64,000 nt of DNA, taken from assembly GCF_036884655.1 (NCBI RefSeq), contig NC_088357.1, positions 45,719,501 through 45,783,500 of the forward strand. Reading direction: 5' to 3'. The notes under the pieces were generated by a model. It saw nothing but the letters and a program-made list of their open reading frames with translations, was not told where the DNA came from and ran no database searches. This stretch comes from Musa acuminata AAA Group. Its lineage: Eukaryota; Streptophyta; Magnoliopsida; Zingiberales; Musaceae. Below, piece after piece: positions 1 to 11,536 of the stretch. Position 1 is the first letter of the stretch. Each line of letters begins with the position of its first letter. The position numbers and the translations under genes are program-made.

Positions 1-2286
1 TCCTCTCTTTTATCATTAATTCTCAACATAATATTTTTTTTACGTGATCAAACCTACCCACCATTGTTATCATTATAAGTTTCAATAAATATTTTTCACT
101 TAGATATCTAATTCATATTTAAATGAGTTGGGCTCAAATTTAAGGGCCTAATATAGGATCGGTGTAGATATCATATGATTTTACCCGTTATAATTAGTTG
201 CTTTTAGTATTTCTATCTCTATACTTTAAAAAGTTGTATTGACATTCTTATAATTGTGAAAATGAAACATCTAGGTCCATTTACCCTAACGTCATCGATT
301 TTACTAACGAAAATGTAAAAACAAAGGATAAAAAATAATTTTAATGTTTCAACTAGTGTTGATGGATGATGGTGTCACTAGGGTCTGCGAGTGACTATTG
401 TGGATGAGGATAGTAACATAAGAGTCGCTCAACATCTGCATCAATGCCTATGTAGATGCAGAGCAATGCCGCTTTGCATCTACGTCGGCATTGACACAGA
501 TGGTAATGGCCATCGTGGTGTTTATAGCAAAGATGGTGGCTGTCTTGTTGCTAACTCGTTAGGCAGATTACTCGATCCGAAACTAGGGTTGTCGTAGCTT
601 CTGCTGTTGCCCCCACTACTATATTAGTTTCGGCATAGGCATAAAAAAGGGGAGATGGGGGGCTCATCAGAGAAGCAGTTTTATTCATCGCAGTTATCAT
701 CAACTAGGAATAGAAGCTTTGGAAGGCTAATAAGCAAGTAGTTGTTGAGCTCCCAACAAACGTATCCAACAACGGTAGAAAAATGTGCGTCCCAAAATTT
801 GACCTAATGACCGAGCAGTCTTCACTTTTCACCGTCATTCTCTTTATCCACAACAGTCACACGCGGCCCCCAACAGTGTTATCGTCCACCAACACTAACT
901 AAAATATTAATATTATTTTTTTTACCTTTTATTTTTATATTTTCATTAATAAAACTAATGACATTATCATAAAATTGATCTATATATTTTACTTTTATAT
1001 CTATAAGGATGTCAATATAATTTTTAAAATATAAAGATTGAAATACTAAATGTAGCTAACTAACTACAATTAGCCCAATTTTAGGATGCATTGATTCTTG
1101 AAACTCTAATTTGAAAAAATAAATTCGGTATATAAAAGTTTATTATTGTTAAAAATAAGTTCAAATATTTTTTGTGTGATTCCTATCGAGTTAAGTCTCC
1201 TCGAACCGGTGACATAGAAAGCCACACCGATGTGTCACTATTGAGAAGTCCATCATCCACAAGCTAATGTATTTTATTGGGAGACAACACCGTAGCATCG
1301 ACACGAAAGGGTGGGTGGGTGGGTGTATGGATGAGCTCCAATAAAAGCTGAAACCAAAAGAAATGCCACGAAGCTATTGCCATCATCGTGCTAAAGAGAA
1401 GATGGCTTTCCGACTACATGAAGTCATGGAAAGGTGTCTCTGCCGACGAAGTCTTGCGTGGTTGCTTTAGATAGAGGCTTTGACGGCTAAACTAAAATAC
1501 ACGCACTCGCTCTCTTTCTTGTTCATTGAAAGTTGTAATTATTCATACATAATTAGAAGTCGAAGCATTAGAAATGCTTTTACAATTTTACACATCAATA
1601 CATGATATTGGTTTTCGCTATAAAAAATTTACTTTAGAGTTTAAATTTAGCCTAAATCTTATTATTATGATCCCACCCGATGAGATAGTCGATTGAGTCG
1701 TGACAATTAGTAGACCCTTATAACTCAATCTAAATCTTTATTTATTTTTGACGTAAAACTAATCGACACGTTATAAAATCCTTCGAGTTGTTGTATAAAA
1801 ATTCTCATCATTTTATTTTGATTTTGAAGGATGAGACATGAATTAATATATGCGTGTATTTTTTTTATAAAATGTTAGAGTCTATTTGATCGGCTTAAAT
1901 TAAATTTATACACTTTTGAATCAAAATTTAGATAAATTCAGATATAAAAATAGGTATTTGAGTCGGATTCGACTTCTCAAGTTTTTATTAATTTTGGGCA
2001 TAAAGATAATCTTTTTTTTTTATACCCGTTTATTAACGTACGAGATTAAAAGAGAATTGGATTCATATTCTGAATTCAAACTTCTTAAATAATCAATCGA
2101 GTGAATTCGAACTAAATTTACGCGCGACTCATTACTATCTCCGAATCCATGTTGATAGTAAGAACACCTACTTTTATATAAGAATTTTTATTATTACTTG
2201 AATGATTAATCGATTATTTATAGATTTTGACTCAGAATATATATATATTATGTCACATTATGGCCTCTAAATCTCCTCCACAGGAG
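1..2286. other. AT-rich intergenic region
   Basis: No gene is supported here. The short open frame at 391-597 has no family resemblance and overlaps an inverted repeat. The rest is AT-rich with many in-frame stops on both strands and no recognisable RNA gene. Confidence 0.6.
433..502. repeat. 27-bp inverted repeat able to form a hairpin
   Basis: The arms 433-459 and 476-502 are reverse complements with 4 mismatches in 27 and a 16-base loop; both contain TCAATGCC and GTAGATGC in matching positions. It could be part of a decayed retroelement leader or a small RNA hairpin. Nothing else in the window resembles it. Confidence 0.6.
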
Positions 2287-2293
2287 TATAAAT
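2287..2293 (+). promoter_or_regulatory. TATA box of the DUF761 gene
   Basis: TATAAAT lies 45 bases before the ATG at 2338. Transcription would then start near 2315-2320, leaving a leader of about 20 bases. This argues against the longer upstream frame starting at 2227, since that start would lie ahead of the TATA box. Confidence 0.55.
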
Positions 2294-2337
2294 CCTTCCT
2301 TCAAACCTCAGTCTCTTCTCACACTGCTGCTTCAGAG

Positions 2338-2811
2338 ATGGATCAACCACCATGGCCAGTGCTCCAAACCAAGTCCAAGCCAAACTCCAGCAGCAGAACT
2401 CCCCTCAACCCAAAGAAGCTTCCCATCTCCATTCTTCTCTTCTCCCTCCCCCTCCTCTACGTCTCTCTCCTCCGCATCCCTCCCTCCACCCTCTTCACCG
2501 ACACCGCCTTCTGGTTCCTCCTCTCCAACTCCATCGTCGTCGTCGTGGCCGCCGATTCCGGCATGTTCTCCTCCTCAAGCACCGCCGGCAGCGACCTCTA
2601 CGACGAGTACATCAAGCTGAAGTCACCTCCATGGTTTGAAAGGGCTGCGGATGCAAGCGCCGTAGCTGAGGAGACTGAGGAGATCAGAACGGACTGCAGA
2701 GAGGAGGAGAGTGAGTATTCGAAGATGTCCAACGAAGAGCTCAACAGGAGAGTGGAAGAGTTCATTAGGAGATTTAATAGGGAGATGAGACTTCAGGTTA
2801 GAGACGAATGA
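2338..2811 (+). CDS. Small DUF4408/DUF761-like membrane protein, 157 aa
   Basis: This is a single-exon gene for a plant-specific protein of unknown function. The chosen start gives MDQPPWPVLQ; the in-frame ATG at 2227 is rejected because the TATA box at 2287 lies downstream of it. Two hydrophobic stretches at about residues 28-46 and 56-72 (the second FWFLLSNS followed by VVVVAADSG) resemble the N-terminal pair of DUF4408 proteins. An acidic linker follows. The C-terminal 30 residues (MSNEELNRRVEEFIRRFN) match the DUF761 ('cotton fibre expressed') signature. The domain order of membrane pair then C-terminal DUF761 helix is usual for this family. Mutant data for family members are sparse, so no biochemical role is claimed. 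The frame is complete with no sign of decay. Confidence 0.8.
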   Translation: MDQPPWPVLQTKSKPNSSSRTPLNPKKLPISILLFSLPLLYVSLLRIPPSTLFTDTAFWFLLSNSIVVVVAADSGMFSSSSTAGSDLYDEYIKLKSPPWFERAADASAVAEETEEIRTDCREEESEYSKMSNEELNRRVEEFIRRFNREMRLQVRDE

Positions 2812-3626
2812 ATGAGTAATCACAGCTTTTTCTCAGTCAACACAACCATTGACTACAGCACTCAAGTCAACCCTGCTTCGAGTGTGTGTTCTACAGGAAA
2901 GTTAGTCCTGATGTAGTAGCACTAAAGCAAGCCATTTATAGCTTCTTTCTCCAAGTCAAAAGCTCCTCTGTTCATCTTTTGGAAGTCACATATGTTTAGT
3001 AGGTTTCTTTGCGCTATCTGTTTCTCCATCATAAAACATGTTTGCTAAGTCATATGTTACAGTATGATAACAGTCTGGTATAGAATGGTGCATCAGATTA
3101 TAATAGATTTAACCTTTAGTTCAAGAAAAATTAAGTCATTAATTTTTCTCCTAGTTAATGTATCATGATCTTGGATGAAGTTTCTTAATAGCAACATCAA
3201 AATCTCTATCATAATATGATGTTTTCGATATCGGATTTATATCGATCCATAGTCGGACTAGTATGTAGTAGTACATACCATTACACTAAGCACATATCGT
3301 AAAATTATTTTCTTTTAGATTTAAATATATGTGATTGAGTATGTCATACTCCGTGTCATCAATCTAATAAGACATGTCTATCGATCCGAACTGAACGTAG
3401 ATTATGTACTCAAATGGGTTAATTATAAATTTGGCTCTACTTATCACTTGTTGTTTCTCTCCAAATGAGATCAATATGTGACATATTTTATTATTGTAGG
3501 AGATAAAATACTTTGAACCAGCTAATACACACAGGAAGCTGACCTCCCTTTCCTTTCTTCTCTGTTTTCTACCATGTCCCTCTTCTTTTGGATTTCCTCA
3601 CTTCTTTTGCAGTATAACTTTTACAG

Positions 3627-3629
<3 letters not shown>

Positions 3630-3669
<40 letters not shown>
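3630..3669. repeat. (TC)n microsatellite
   Basis: About 20 uninterrupted TC units. The open frame running through it is a by-product of the repeat. Confidence 0.95.
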
Positions 3670-3674
<5 letters not shown>

Positions 3675-3748
3675 TCTAACAGTAGATCAAAAGAAGAGGA
3701 AGGGTGAGGAAATAAAAAAGGGGAGAGATAGAGAGAGAATAAAAAACA

Positions 3749-3938
3749 GGGAACATATATCAGCTTGATCTTAATAAAAGTCTACATACTTGATGAATAT
3801 ATATCAGCTTCCTCAACTTTTACTGTTTCTTTTGATCTCTCTCTTCTTTTGGATTTTTTTCACCCTTGATATTAAAAGTTACTCAAGTATGTAAAATCTT
3901 ATTAAGATCAATTTGTAACATAATACATATATGTTCTC
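3749..3938. repeat. Fold-back (inverted repeat) element
   Basis: Segment 3764-3796 (core GATCTTAATAAAAGTCTACA) recurs in inverted, slightly diverged form at 3881-3912. The outer GAACATATAT at about 3751 is mirrored by ATATATGTTC near 3930. The arms of about 45 bases enclose an 80-base loop, as in a small fold-back or MITE-like element. No target duplication was identified. Confidence 0.45.
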
Positions 3939-4168
3939 ACCTAGTAACATGAGGAAAGCCAGGCATTAGCATGAAATAAGAGCAGCAATAGAACTCATAG
4001 TTTTAAGTCAAAGATTAAATAGTGATTGTTGTGGATTTAATTGTGAATTAAGCATTCCTACATGAACAAAGGAAACTAAATGAGAAAACCAGAGACTCAA
4101 TGTCCTAAACATGTTCTCAATATAATCTTTTTGGAAGTAATTATTTTTATTTTTTCATATGCATGATC

Positions 4169-4173
<5 letters not shown>

Positions 4174-4217
<44 letters not shown>
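4174..4217. repeat. (TA)n microsatellite
   Basis: A pure alternating TA run of about 44 bases. Confidence 0.95.
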
Positions 4218-4218
<1 letters not shown>

Positions 4219-5195
4219 CAACAAGGACAATTCAGCATCTAAAATAAATGGTTCACACATATTTTTGTTATTTTCATCTTTTCTAAAAACCTTAAAACTA
4301 TTAAGACTTCATAGCTCTATCAAAAGACTTGTTTAAATCATATTGTTAAGTTACAGATAAATCTTGGGGGAAAAGATCCTCTCATAGAACAGCATATTTA
4401 TCAGTTTTAGCTTTCCTAACAGTCCAATTTGCTGTCTGATTGCATTCCTGATAAATAATGTAACATAGTAGAAGAATTGAGTGACAGTAAAAGATGCTTA
4501 ATATATGTAATAATATGCTCCTCAACCCATAATGGATGCTTATCAGAAGTAAGCTTATCTGTTCATGTAGCTGAGCCTATTTCAATCTATAGCTGACTGA
4601 GAGACCTTTGAAGTGATGGCACACTGCAATCCCATCCTCACAGCCATTGCTTCACATTGCAATGTTGATTTGTTGATGGCAATCTAATTGCTCATAGAAC
4701 ATTTGTTGTGTGGTTGTGGTTCATGCAAATTGATGCTCCTCCTGCATTTGCTCAAAAAACAGCATCCACAAACATACATGACATGGACTACTTATGCTTT
4801 ACAAAATTAGATATGATGTGTTGAAATCAACTTAGCTGGTAGATAGCTACACTTGCTAAGGAATAGTTCTATCACCCAAATATGAGGACAATTCTTTACA
4901 ATAAATGCTTGTCCAAAGTATACAACAAAGGATACTATCTTCTAATTATTTCTTTGAAGTCAATCCCCTTTTTTTTTCTGGACTGCATTAATTATTATAT
5001 TTCATGGAATATTTTTCTCATTGATTAAATGGAATGGAAAAAACCAGTGAGTAGGCCCTTTCATTGAGAAAAAAATAATAAGATATACATCCAAAAAAAT
5101 TGTATATTATTAAGATCTTTTTGTGCTTATATGTTAAGAGTATAATGGCAATCATACAACTCCAATGAAGTGACAGTCTTGGGAAATCCATAGAA

Positions 5196-5210
5196 GTCTC
5201 TCTCTCTCTC

Positions 5211-5264
<54 letters not shown>
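5196..5264. repeat. (TC)n microsatellite
   Basis: About 68 bases of TC with one interruption (CACT). It lies just outside the left edge of segmental duplication copy 1. Confidence 0.95.
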
Positions 5265-5267
<3 letters not shown>

Positions 5268-5488
5268 GGTGATGCTTCTCTCAAATAATAATCAAGGACT
5301 CGTGCACATTACGAAATATAAGGGTGACACTCGAGATTGTGATCCTTGATAGATCCTTGATTGTGATCCTTGGGCTATAATTTATTATCTATTAATATAG
5401 ATACTTGATTTATGTGAATTTTGTAGTATATAAGAGTAACACTCACTCATTATATCTGTGCTTGGTTGAAATTTAATGTGGATACCAG

Positions 5489-6678
5489 TGGATCTCTGGT
5501 CACATAAATAATTATATGGATGGTGACAAATGATGGAAAGCAAGAGCTGACTTGTTCTTTTCAATAAAATAAACAAAACATCATAGATCAAGAAATAATT
5601 GAAATGTGAAGATTAGTCTCGTGTAAGAATTAAAAAGCACTAGATTCGATAGAGTAATAAGAAATGATTGGGTCGACCAAGAGTATGGTGTCAATCTATT
5701 GGGATAGACACTTTGTGAAGTGACATATGAATCCAAATCATTTAAATCTTATTTGAATCTCAACCATGAATATTATTTCCTTACAACTCTTGCATTGAAG
5801 AAACTTTGTCGGACATATGTGATAGATACTACATGACCTAACACTACAGTCTTATAATATACATCGACTGCTCTCGCTGTCCTTCACTAAACTCCAACTC
5901 ATCATCTTAAATATTCCATCAAATCTTACCTCATCACCATATATTTGATTTAAAAATACCATGTCGGCCTTAATTTTCATACCCTCCGCCTTATTATTTG
6001 ATATAGAAAATATTCATTTTGATCCAAAGCTCGACATGTATCGATCACATCATTAGAAAACGATAAAGGATTTCAACTGACGACTTTACCATGCCACCGA
6101 AACTTATTATTAACGAGAGCGATCTCTTTCTAATTTCTCTTTCCACATCCCAATCGCAGTTTGAAAGTTTGATTTAAGAGAGACTATTTTTAATTTCTCA
6201 TTATATTTCTAATTTCATTAATGATATTTTAATCTCACATCATATAGAAAAAAATATCTCAGGGGATCAAGACGTGAGATGAGACTAAAGTTGCTTGTAT
6301 CGAACCAAGTTAAGCTGCTCAAAACGATCATTGATATCAGATCCAATAATATAGCCGCCTGAGAGATGCAAAGAAGACAAATGGAGAGGTACCGTAGCAG
6401 AAGACCTGATACCAAACAAAGCCAGTTGTATATAACAAAGCGTAGCGCTGCCACCTGACGTACGTGATCGCACTGCTACATGACAACCCATGCAAACACG
6501 TAGCCGACGTGTTTGCCACAGCATGTTGTGTAGTGCGTCAATGCTCTCCACAATAATATATATATCTCACCTGCTACCTCGTCAAAGTTGGTGCTGCTGT
6601 TGCTGCTGCTGATGATGATGACCGCTCCCATTTGAATACGTTGCTGCCTGATAGAAATGAAATGAATACGTTGCTGCC
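5489..6678 (+). repeat. Segmental duplication copy 1, left part
   Basis: This block aligns with 13125-15115, with gaps. It starts at the shared GTGGATCTCTG and includes blocks with TTTGATATAGAAAATATTCA and a CTG/ATG triplet-rich stretch. Copy 1 resumes at 11537 after the copia insertion and runs into the GSTU pseudogene at 12202-12897. Copy 2 runs into the intact GSTU at 17214. The block has no coding content of its own; overlapping minus-strand frames at 6218-6756 are not supported. Confidence 0.75.
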
Positions 6679-6693
6679 TGATAGAAATGAAAT
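6634..6693. repeat. 30-bp tandem duplication across the copia left junction
   Basis: The 30 bases at 6634-6663 are repeated exactly at 6664-6693. Each copy joins 15 bases of host flank (GAATACGTTGCTGCC) to the first 15 bases of the LTR (TGATAGAAATGAAAT). The duplication therefore arose during or after integration. Confidence 0.9.
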
Positions 6694-6728
6694 ACAAAGA
6701 AGAAGATTATATTGATTGATTGTTATCA
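6679..6728 (-). repeat. 3' LTR (50 bp) of the short-LTR copia
   Basis: Begins TGATAGAAATGAAATACAAA and ends GATTGTTATCA on the plus strand. It differs from the partner LTR at two positions. Confidence 0.85.
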
Positions 6729-6789
6729 TGCCTGCAAGTGCTTCTGCCAAGGACACCGATCTTGGACCAATGTGATAAAAGTGATTTGC

Positions 6790-9700
6790 GGGTGAAAGGC
6801 TTCATGAGGAAGTCCACTGGTTGATCAGCAGAATGTATGTGAGAAACACGTAGTTGATGTCTGACAACTTATTCTCGCACAAAGTGAAAGTTGATGGTGA
6901 TGTATTTCATGCGAGAGTGGAATACCGGATTGGCGCATAGATAAGTAGCTCCGATATTATCATAATATATTGTATGAGTAGAGTTGATGTTGATGCCAAG
7001 TTCCTTGAGGATATTCATGACCCAATTGAGTTATGCAACAGCGGTGGCAATGACATGGTATTCAGCTTCAGTTATAGAGTTATAGAACGTGCAACTGTCT
7101 TTTGCTTCTTGGAACTCCAACTGATTGGATTAGGTCCAAAAAAAAGAATATACCTCGATGTGGATATTCTATCATCAAAATTTTCTACTCAATCAGCATC
7201 AGCAAAAGCATAGAGATGAAGGGGGGAGTGTTTGCGAAAAAAGAGACCATAATTGATAGTTTTGTGAAGATATTGCAATATTCGTTTGACTGCAGACCAA
7301 TGCATAGTAGATGGTCGATGCATAAATTGGGATAATTTATTGATCGCAAAAGAGATATATGGATGGGTGAGAGATAAGTACGGAGCCAAGGACTTAATGG
7401 TATTGAGTTGGGTCTATAGCAGGGCTTCCATCACATAGTTTGAGCGACTCGTCAATAGATAGAGGTGTTGTAACTGCCTTTGCATCTTGCATGTTTGTTT
7501 TAGATAATAGATCTTGAATATACTTTTGTTGTGATAGAAAGAGCCCGGAAGATGTGTATATTACTTCCACTCCCAAAAAATAGCTAAAGGTTCCTAGATC
7601 TTTAAGGGAGAATCGATCTGCTAAATGCTTGAGGAATGCCTTGATTTCTGTAGAATTGTTGCCTGTGATAATAATATCATCCACATATACCAGAAGATAT
7701 AATATATTGCCACTTTGATGATGAACAAATAAGGAGGAATCAGACTTAGATTTAATGAAGCTAAGTAATACCAAAAACGAACCAAGTTCAGTGTACTAAG
7801 CTCTTGGAGCCTGACGAAGTCCATAAATAGCTTTTTATAGTTTACAAACATGCTTTGGATATTGAGGGTGGATGAAGCCAGGAGGCTGCTGCATGAAGAG
7901 ATCGTCAGTTAGGGTCCCCTGTAGAAAAGCATTGTTAACGTCGAGTTGATGTAAATGCCAGCCTTTTGAGATGGCCAAACTCAGAATAAGTCGGATTGTT
8001 ATGGGTTTAACAACAGGGCAGAATGTCTCTGTAAAGTCAACACCAAGTCGTTGATGAAACCCTTTTGCCACTAAACGCGCTTTATATCTGGCTATGGATC
8101 CATCTGGGTTCCGCTTAATTCGAAAGACCCACTTACACCCGATGATGTTTTGTGTGAGATAAGAGGGTACAAGGGTCTATGTAGAATTATGGAGGGGTGC
8201 ATCATATTCTTCACATATGGCTTTACGCCAGTATGGAGATTTATGGGCTTGAGTAATTGTGGTAGGTTCAATGGTCTTTGTTGAGGATGTTGTGATGGTA
8301 TGTAGGTCAAGGATTTGTCGTGGTTTAAAGACACCACTTTTGGAGCATGTTGTCATTGGATGTCCAGGGGCTATAGAGGATGTTGTATATATGGGTTATG
8401 GAGGGGCACAGATTAGGGTAGGCTGAGAGAATTCAGTGTCATTGGTCCCAAAGGAGGATAAAGGTAGTGAATGTAATTCCGAGGGAATACCTTCAGTCGT
8501 AGGGGAACCTTGTGAAGAAGGGAGAGGCGCAATGGAGGGGGTGAGGACCTGTTGCACCGGGAGAAGGAGAGAGTGTGGATCCTAAGGAGAAGTACTGAAT
8601 GATATTATGGGAGACTCGGTTGATAGGATTGATGGCATACTCCAGTGATGTATATGTGATGGAGTAGGTCACATAACAGGAGACTCAAGGTTATGAAACG
8701 GAAAGGTAGTCTCTATAAAAATAACATGACGAGATGTAAAGACTTTTCGAGATTGGAGTTCATAGCATCGAAAATCATTATGGTCAAGGGAGTATCCAAT
8801 GAAAACACAAGGTTTAGATTTTGATATTAACTTATGTGAGGCATAGGGATGGAGCCATGGATAACATAAACATCCAAACACTTTGAGTTTTTGAAAGTTT
8901 GGAGATTTGTGAAATAATTTTTCAAATGGTGACTCGTACTCAAGGATAGGAGTAAGCATACGATTAATGAGGTAGACGACAGCTTGAAATGATGCAGTCC
9001 AAAAAGTTGGTGGCATAGAAGCTTTGTGTAGAAGTGTGAGACCAGTTTTAACTATATGTCGATGTTTACGTTCAGCAGAATCGACGAGTTGAGGAGTGTG
9101 TAGAGGCGACCTGAGGTGTTATATACAACAATCAGATAGGCAGGATGTGATGGCTTGATATCCATTGCCACCATCGGAGTAAACAGTTTTAATTTTAGAC
9201 TGAAAGAAGTTCTCGATCAATTTTCGAAAGTTGGTAAAGACTATGGAAACTTCAGATTTATGGTGAAGAGGGTATAACCATTTGTATTTGGTAAAGTAGT
9301 CTATGAAAATAACATAAAATCTAAATTTATCAAAAGAAGTAATTGGAGCGGGGCCCCAAACATCAGTGTAAATAACCTCAAGGGGTTTAGAGCAAGATAT
9401 GGAGGATTTTCCAAAGGAAAGTCTATGACTTTTATTACTTAAACAAGCAAGACAATGAGTTATGATGTTATTGGTTGTAAGCGTAGGAAGAGAATAATGA
9501 GAAAGTAATTTTTATTGAATAAAAGTTGAGGGATGACCAAGATGACGATGCCACACATCGATTGAAGCTACGATCAAAGAGTAGGCAGTGGGTTGGGTGA
9601 TTTGTGGAACTGACGGCCACTCGTAAATGTTGTCTTTACTCTGGTCTCGGACCAAGGGTGCACCCGTGCTCAAATCATTGACAAGAAAGGAGTTAGGAAA

Positions 9701-10999
9701 GAATTCAATTGAGGTATGATTCTGTTTGCAGAATTGAGAAACAAAAATAAGGTTTCGTTTGATGTGGGGTGCACACAAAACATCATCTAGCATAAATGAA
9801 GTGCTATGTGAATTAAGCATTGTAGAACCAGTATGAGTAATGGAGAGTCTGTTACCGTCACTGATGATGATGTCTTCGTTTCCGCCATAGTCATTGTGGA
9901 TGGACAAGTTTTGTAAATTAGAGGTGATGTGATGAGATGCGCCAGAATCCACAATCCAATTTTGATAACTAGTAGTCGGAATAGCTGAAAGATTTGTGTG
10001 AGGCCAATGTGACGGAGGAGGAAGTCTGGGTCGAGTTCTACAGACTTTTGCAGAGTGGCCAACTTTGTCACATAGTTGGCATATAACTCTTTGTTGATTT
10101 ATGTGATCAGGACGCCAGGGTTGAGGATAATTGAAGTAGCCACCTTGATGGTTGTAATTGAAATGTTGAGGAGGGGAGGTTTGTTTGGAGCCCACAAGTG
10201 TAGGCATGCTAGCCAAACCTTTGTTGATAGATTTGTTGTACCGGGTGCTCTTCTTCTTAGATTTCTGACTGACTTGAGCCATGATGGATGGTCCTGGCAA
10301 CTTGTCCTCACGCTTGAGATATATCTCATAGTTAGTCAACTTGTCATAGAGTCCTTCAAATGACACTGGAGAATCACGTGCAAGTATTGCTGCTGCCAAT
10401 TCCTTGTATTCGTCTCCTAGGCCGTTGAGGATATGGACAGTAACTTCTTCATCACTGAGGGAATAACCTATCAAGGCCAAGTTGTCGATGATAATCCTTA
10501 TGTTATGTCAATAATCAGCAATAGTACTTCCCTCTTGTTTTATCGTCATGAGACCGGACAAGAGACTAAGCATGCGAGTGCGGGAACGATTGGCTAAGGT
10601 GGTTTGCAACTTGCACCAAGCTTCGATAGCAGTGTCACATGAAGAAATGAGTGGGGCGAGGGATCTAGCGACCAAGGCTTGAATAGCTTGAAGGATAAGA
10701 CGATCCTGGCGTAACCATAATTTGTGGTCCGGATTTGGTACTGGACTGGGTGCGCCTGGGATGTTGAGAATTGCCGGTGGACAACAAATGAAGCCATCGA
10801 CATAGCCTAGAAGATCATAGCCAAATAGTAGATTAGAGAATTGAGCACGCTAGGATGCGTAGTTGCCACCTTTGGATAATTTGAAGGGAATAAGGGTTAC
10901 TGCATTTATGGAGATAAGGCTTGTATGTGAGAAAATACTGTGATTCCCTGTAGGAACAGTAATGGGAGCATCAGAGATAGATGATGAGGACATATGGAG
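6790..10999 (-). pseudogene. Degenerate copia gag-pol of the short-LTR element
   Basis: Minus-strand reading gives, in copia order, a gag region with a CCHC knuckle (CQLCDKVGHSAKVC near 10050), protease WIVDSGASHH near 9950, integrase with LGHPS near 9530 and a core at 8670-9500, RT with KGFHQRLGVDF near 8060 and YVDDIIITGN near 7680, and RNase H with SITEAEYHV near 7050. The frame is broken many times by stops and frame changes, so no functional polyprotein can be made. The longest intact piece is 9512-10480. The start near 10999 (MSSSSISDAP) is the likely original gag N-terminus. Confidence 0.85.
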
Positions 11000-11474
11000 G
11001 ATATATACCAATATGTGGGAGCAACTAGAAGTCTGCAGCGAGACAATGATTAGGGAGGAAGAGGTGTTGGTGGCAAATGATGACAAATGGGTTATGGGTT
11101 GTTGATCAATATTGATAATGATCAATATTGTGTAAAGCTACAGATCTCTATGCAGTAGTGCTATAGTCTCTGTGCAACAGTTCTGCATTTACAAGGTTGC
11201 GTCGGCTCTGCTTCTGTAGGAAGAGGTAGAGGAAGGGCGACAATAAAGAATACCGCTGGCACAGGGAGGAGAAGAGGGCATGGCGTGGTGGCCCTTGTTT
11301 AGCTTCGAAGGAGGTCGACACACCGATCCTGGAGGACGTATGTGAAAAACGCTACACTACTTTAAGATGGAGTTGCGGTCCACGAGACAATAGGAGAAGG
11401 AGCCGAGATTTGGTGGAGTCCGACGGGGAGATGGGTCTACTTTGAGATGTTTAGAAGTGGCCTTCACGACGATA

Positions 11475-11486
11475 GCTCTGATACCA
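11475..11486 (-). other. Primer-binding site (initiator tRNA-Met)
   Basis: Minus-strand TGGTATCAGAGC lies directly inside the 5' LTR with no spacer. It is complementary to the tRNA-iMet 3' end and typical of copia elements. Confidence 0.9.
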
Positions 11487-11536
11487 TGATAGAAATGAAA
11501 TAGAAAGAAGAAGATTGTATTGATTGATTGTTATCA
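11487..11536 (-). repeat. 5' LTR (50 bp) of the short-LTR copia
   Basis: Right-hand terminal copy, starting TGATAGAAATGAAATAGAAA on the plus strand. It is followed by the target duplication CTGCA. Confidence 0.85.

Larger units (their letters stand above)
2812..5195. other. Intergenic AT-rich region
   Basis: There is no supported gene. It contains a CT microsatellite, a fold-back structure and a TA microsatellite, annotated separately. A stretch near 4560-4760 read on the minus strand faintly resembles an RNase H-like fragment, but it carries stops and is too weak to call. Confidence 0.5.
6679..11536 (-). mobile_element. Ty1/copia retrotransposon with 50-bp LTRs (Ale/Retrofit-like)
   Basis: A complete 4858-bp element on the minus strand. 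The LTRs at 6679-6728 and 11487-11536 are each 50 bases, start TG and end CA, and differ at two positions. The primer-binding site TGGTATCAGAGC (minus strand, 11486-11475) abuts the 5' LTR and matches the 3' end of initiator tRNA-Met. The flanks CTGCC and CTGCA are a 5-bp target duplication with one change. The empty site is preserved in duplication copy 2 near 15115-15130. Between the LTRs lie copia-order gag, protease, integrase, RT and RNase H remnants. No clear polypurine tract is seen beside the 3' LTR. The lineage is judged from protease and gag wording only. Confidence 0.9.

Noticed and set aside
4560..4760. Possible RNase H-like fragment on the minus strand (KSTLQCEAMAVRMGLQCAIT)
   Set aside because: Only ~20 residues look right, the catalytic Asp context is missing and stops flank it.
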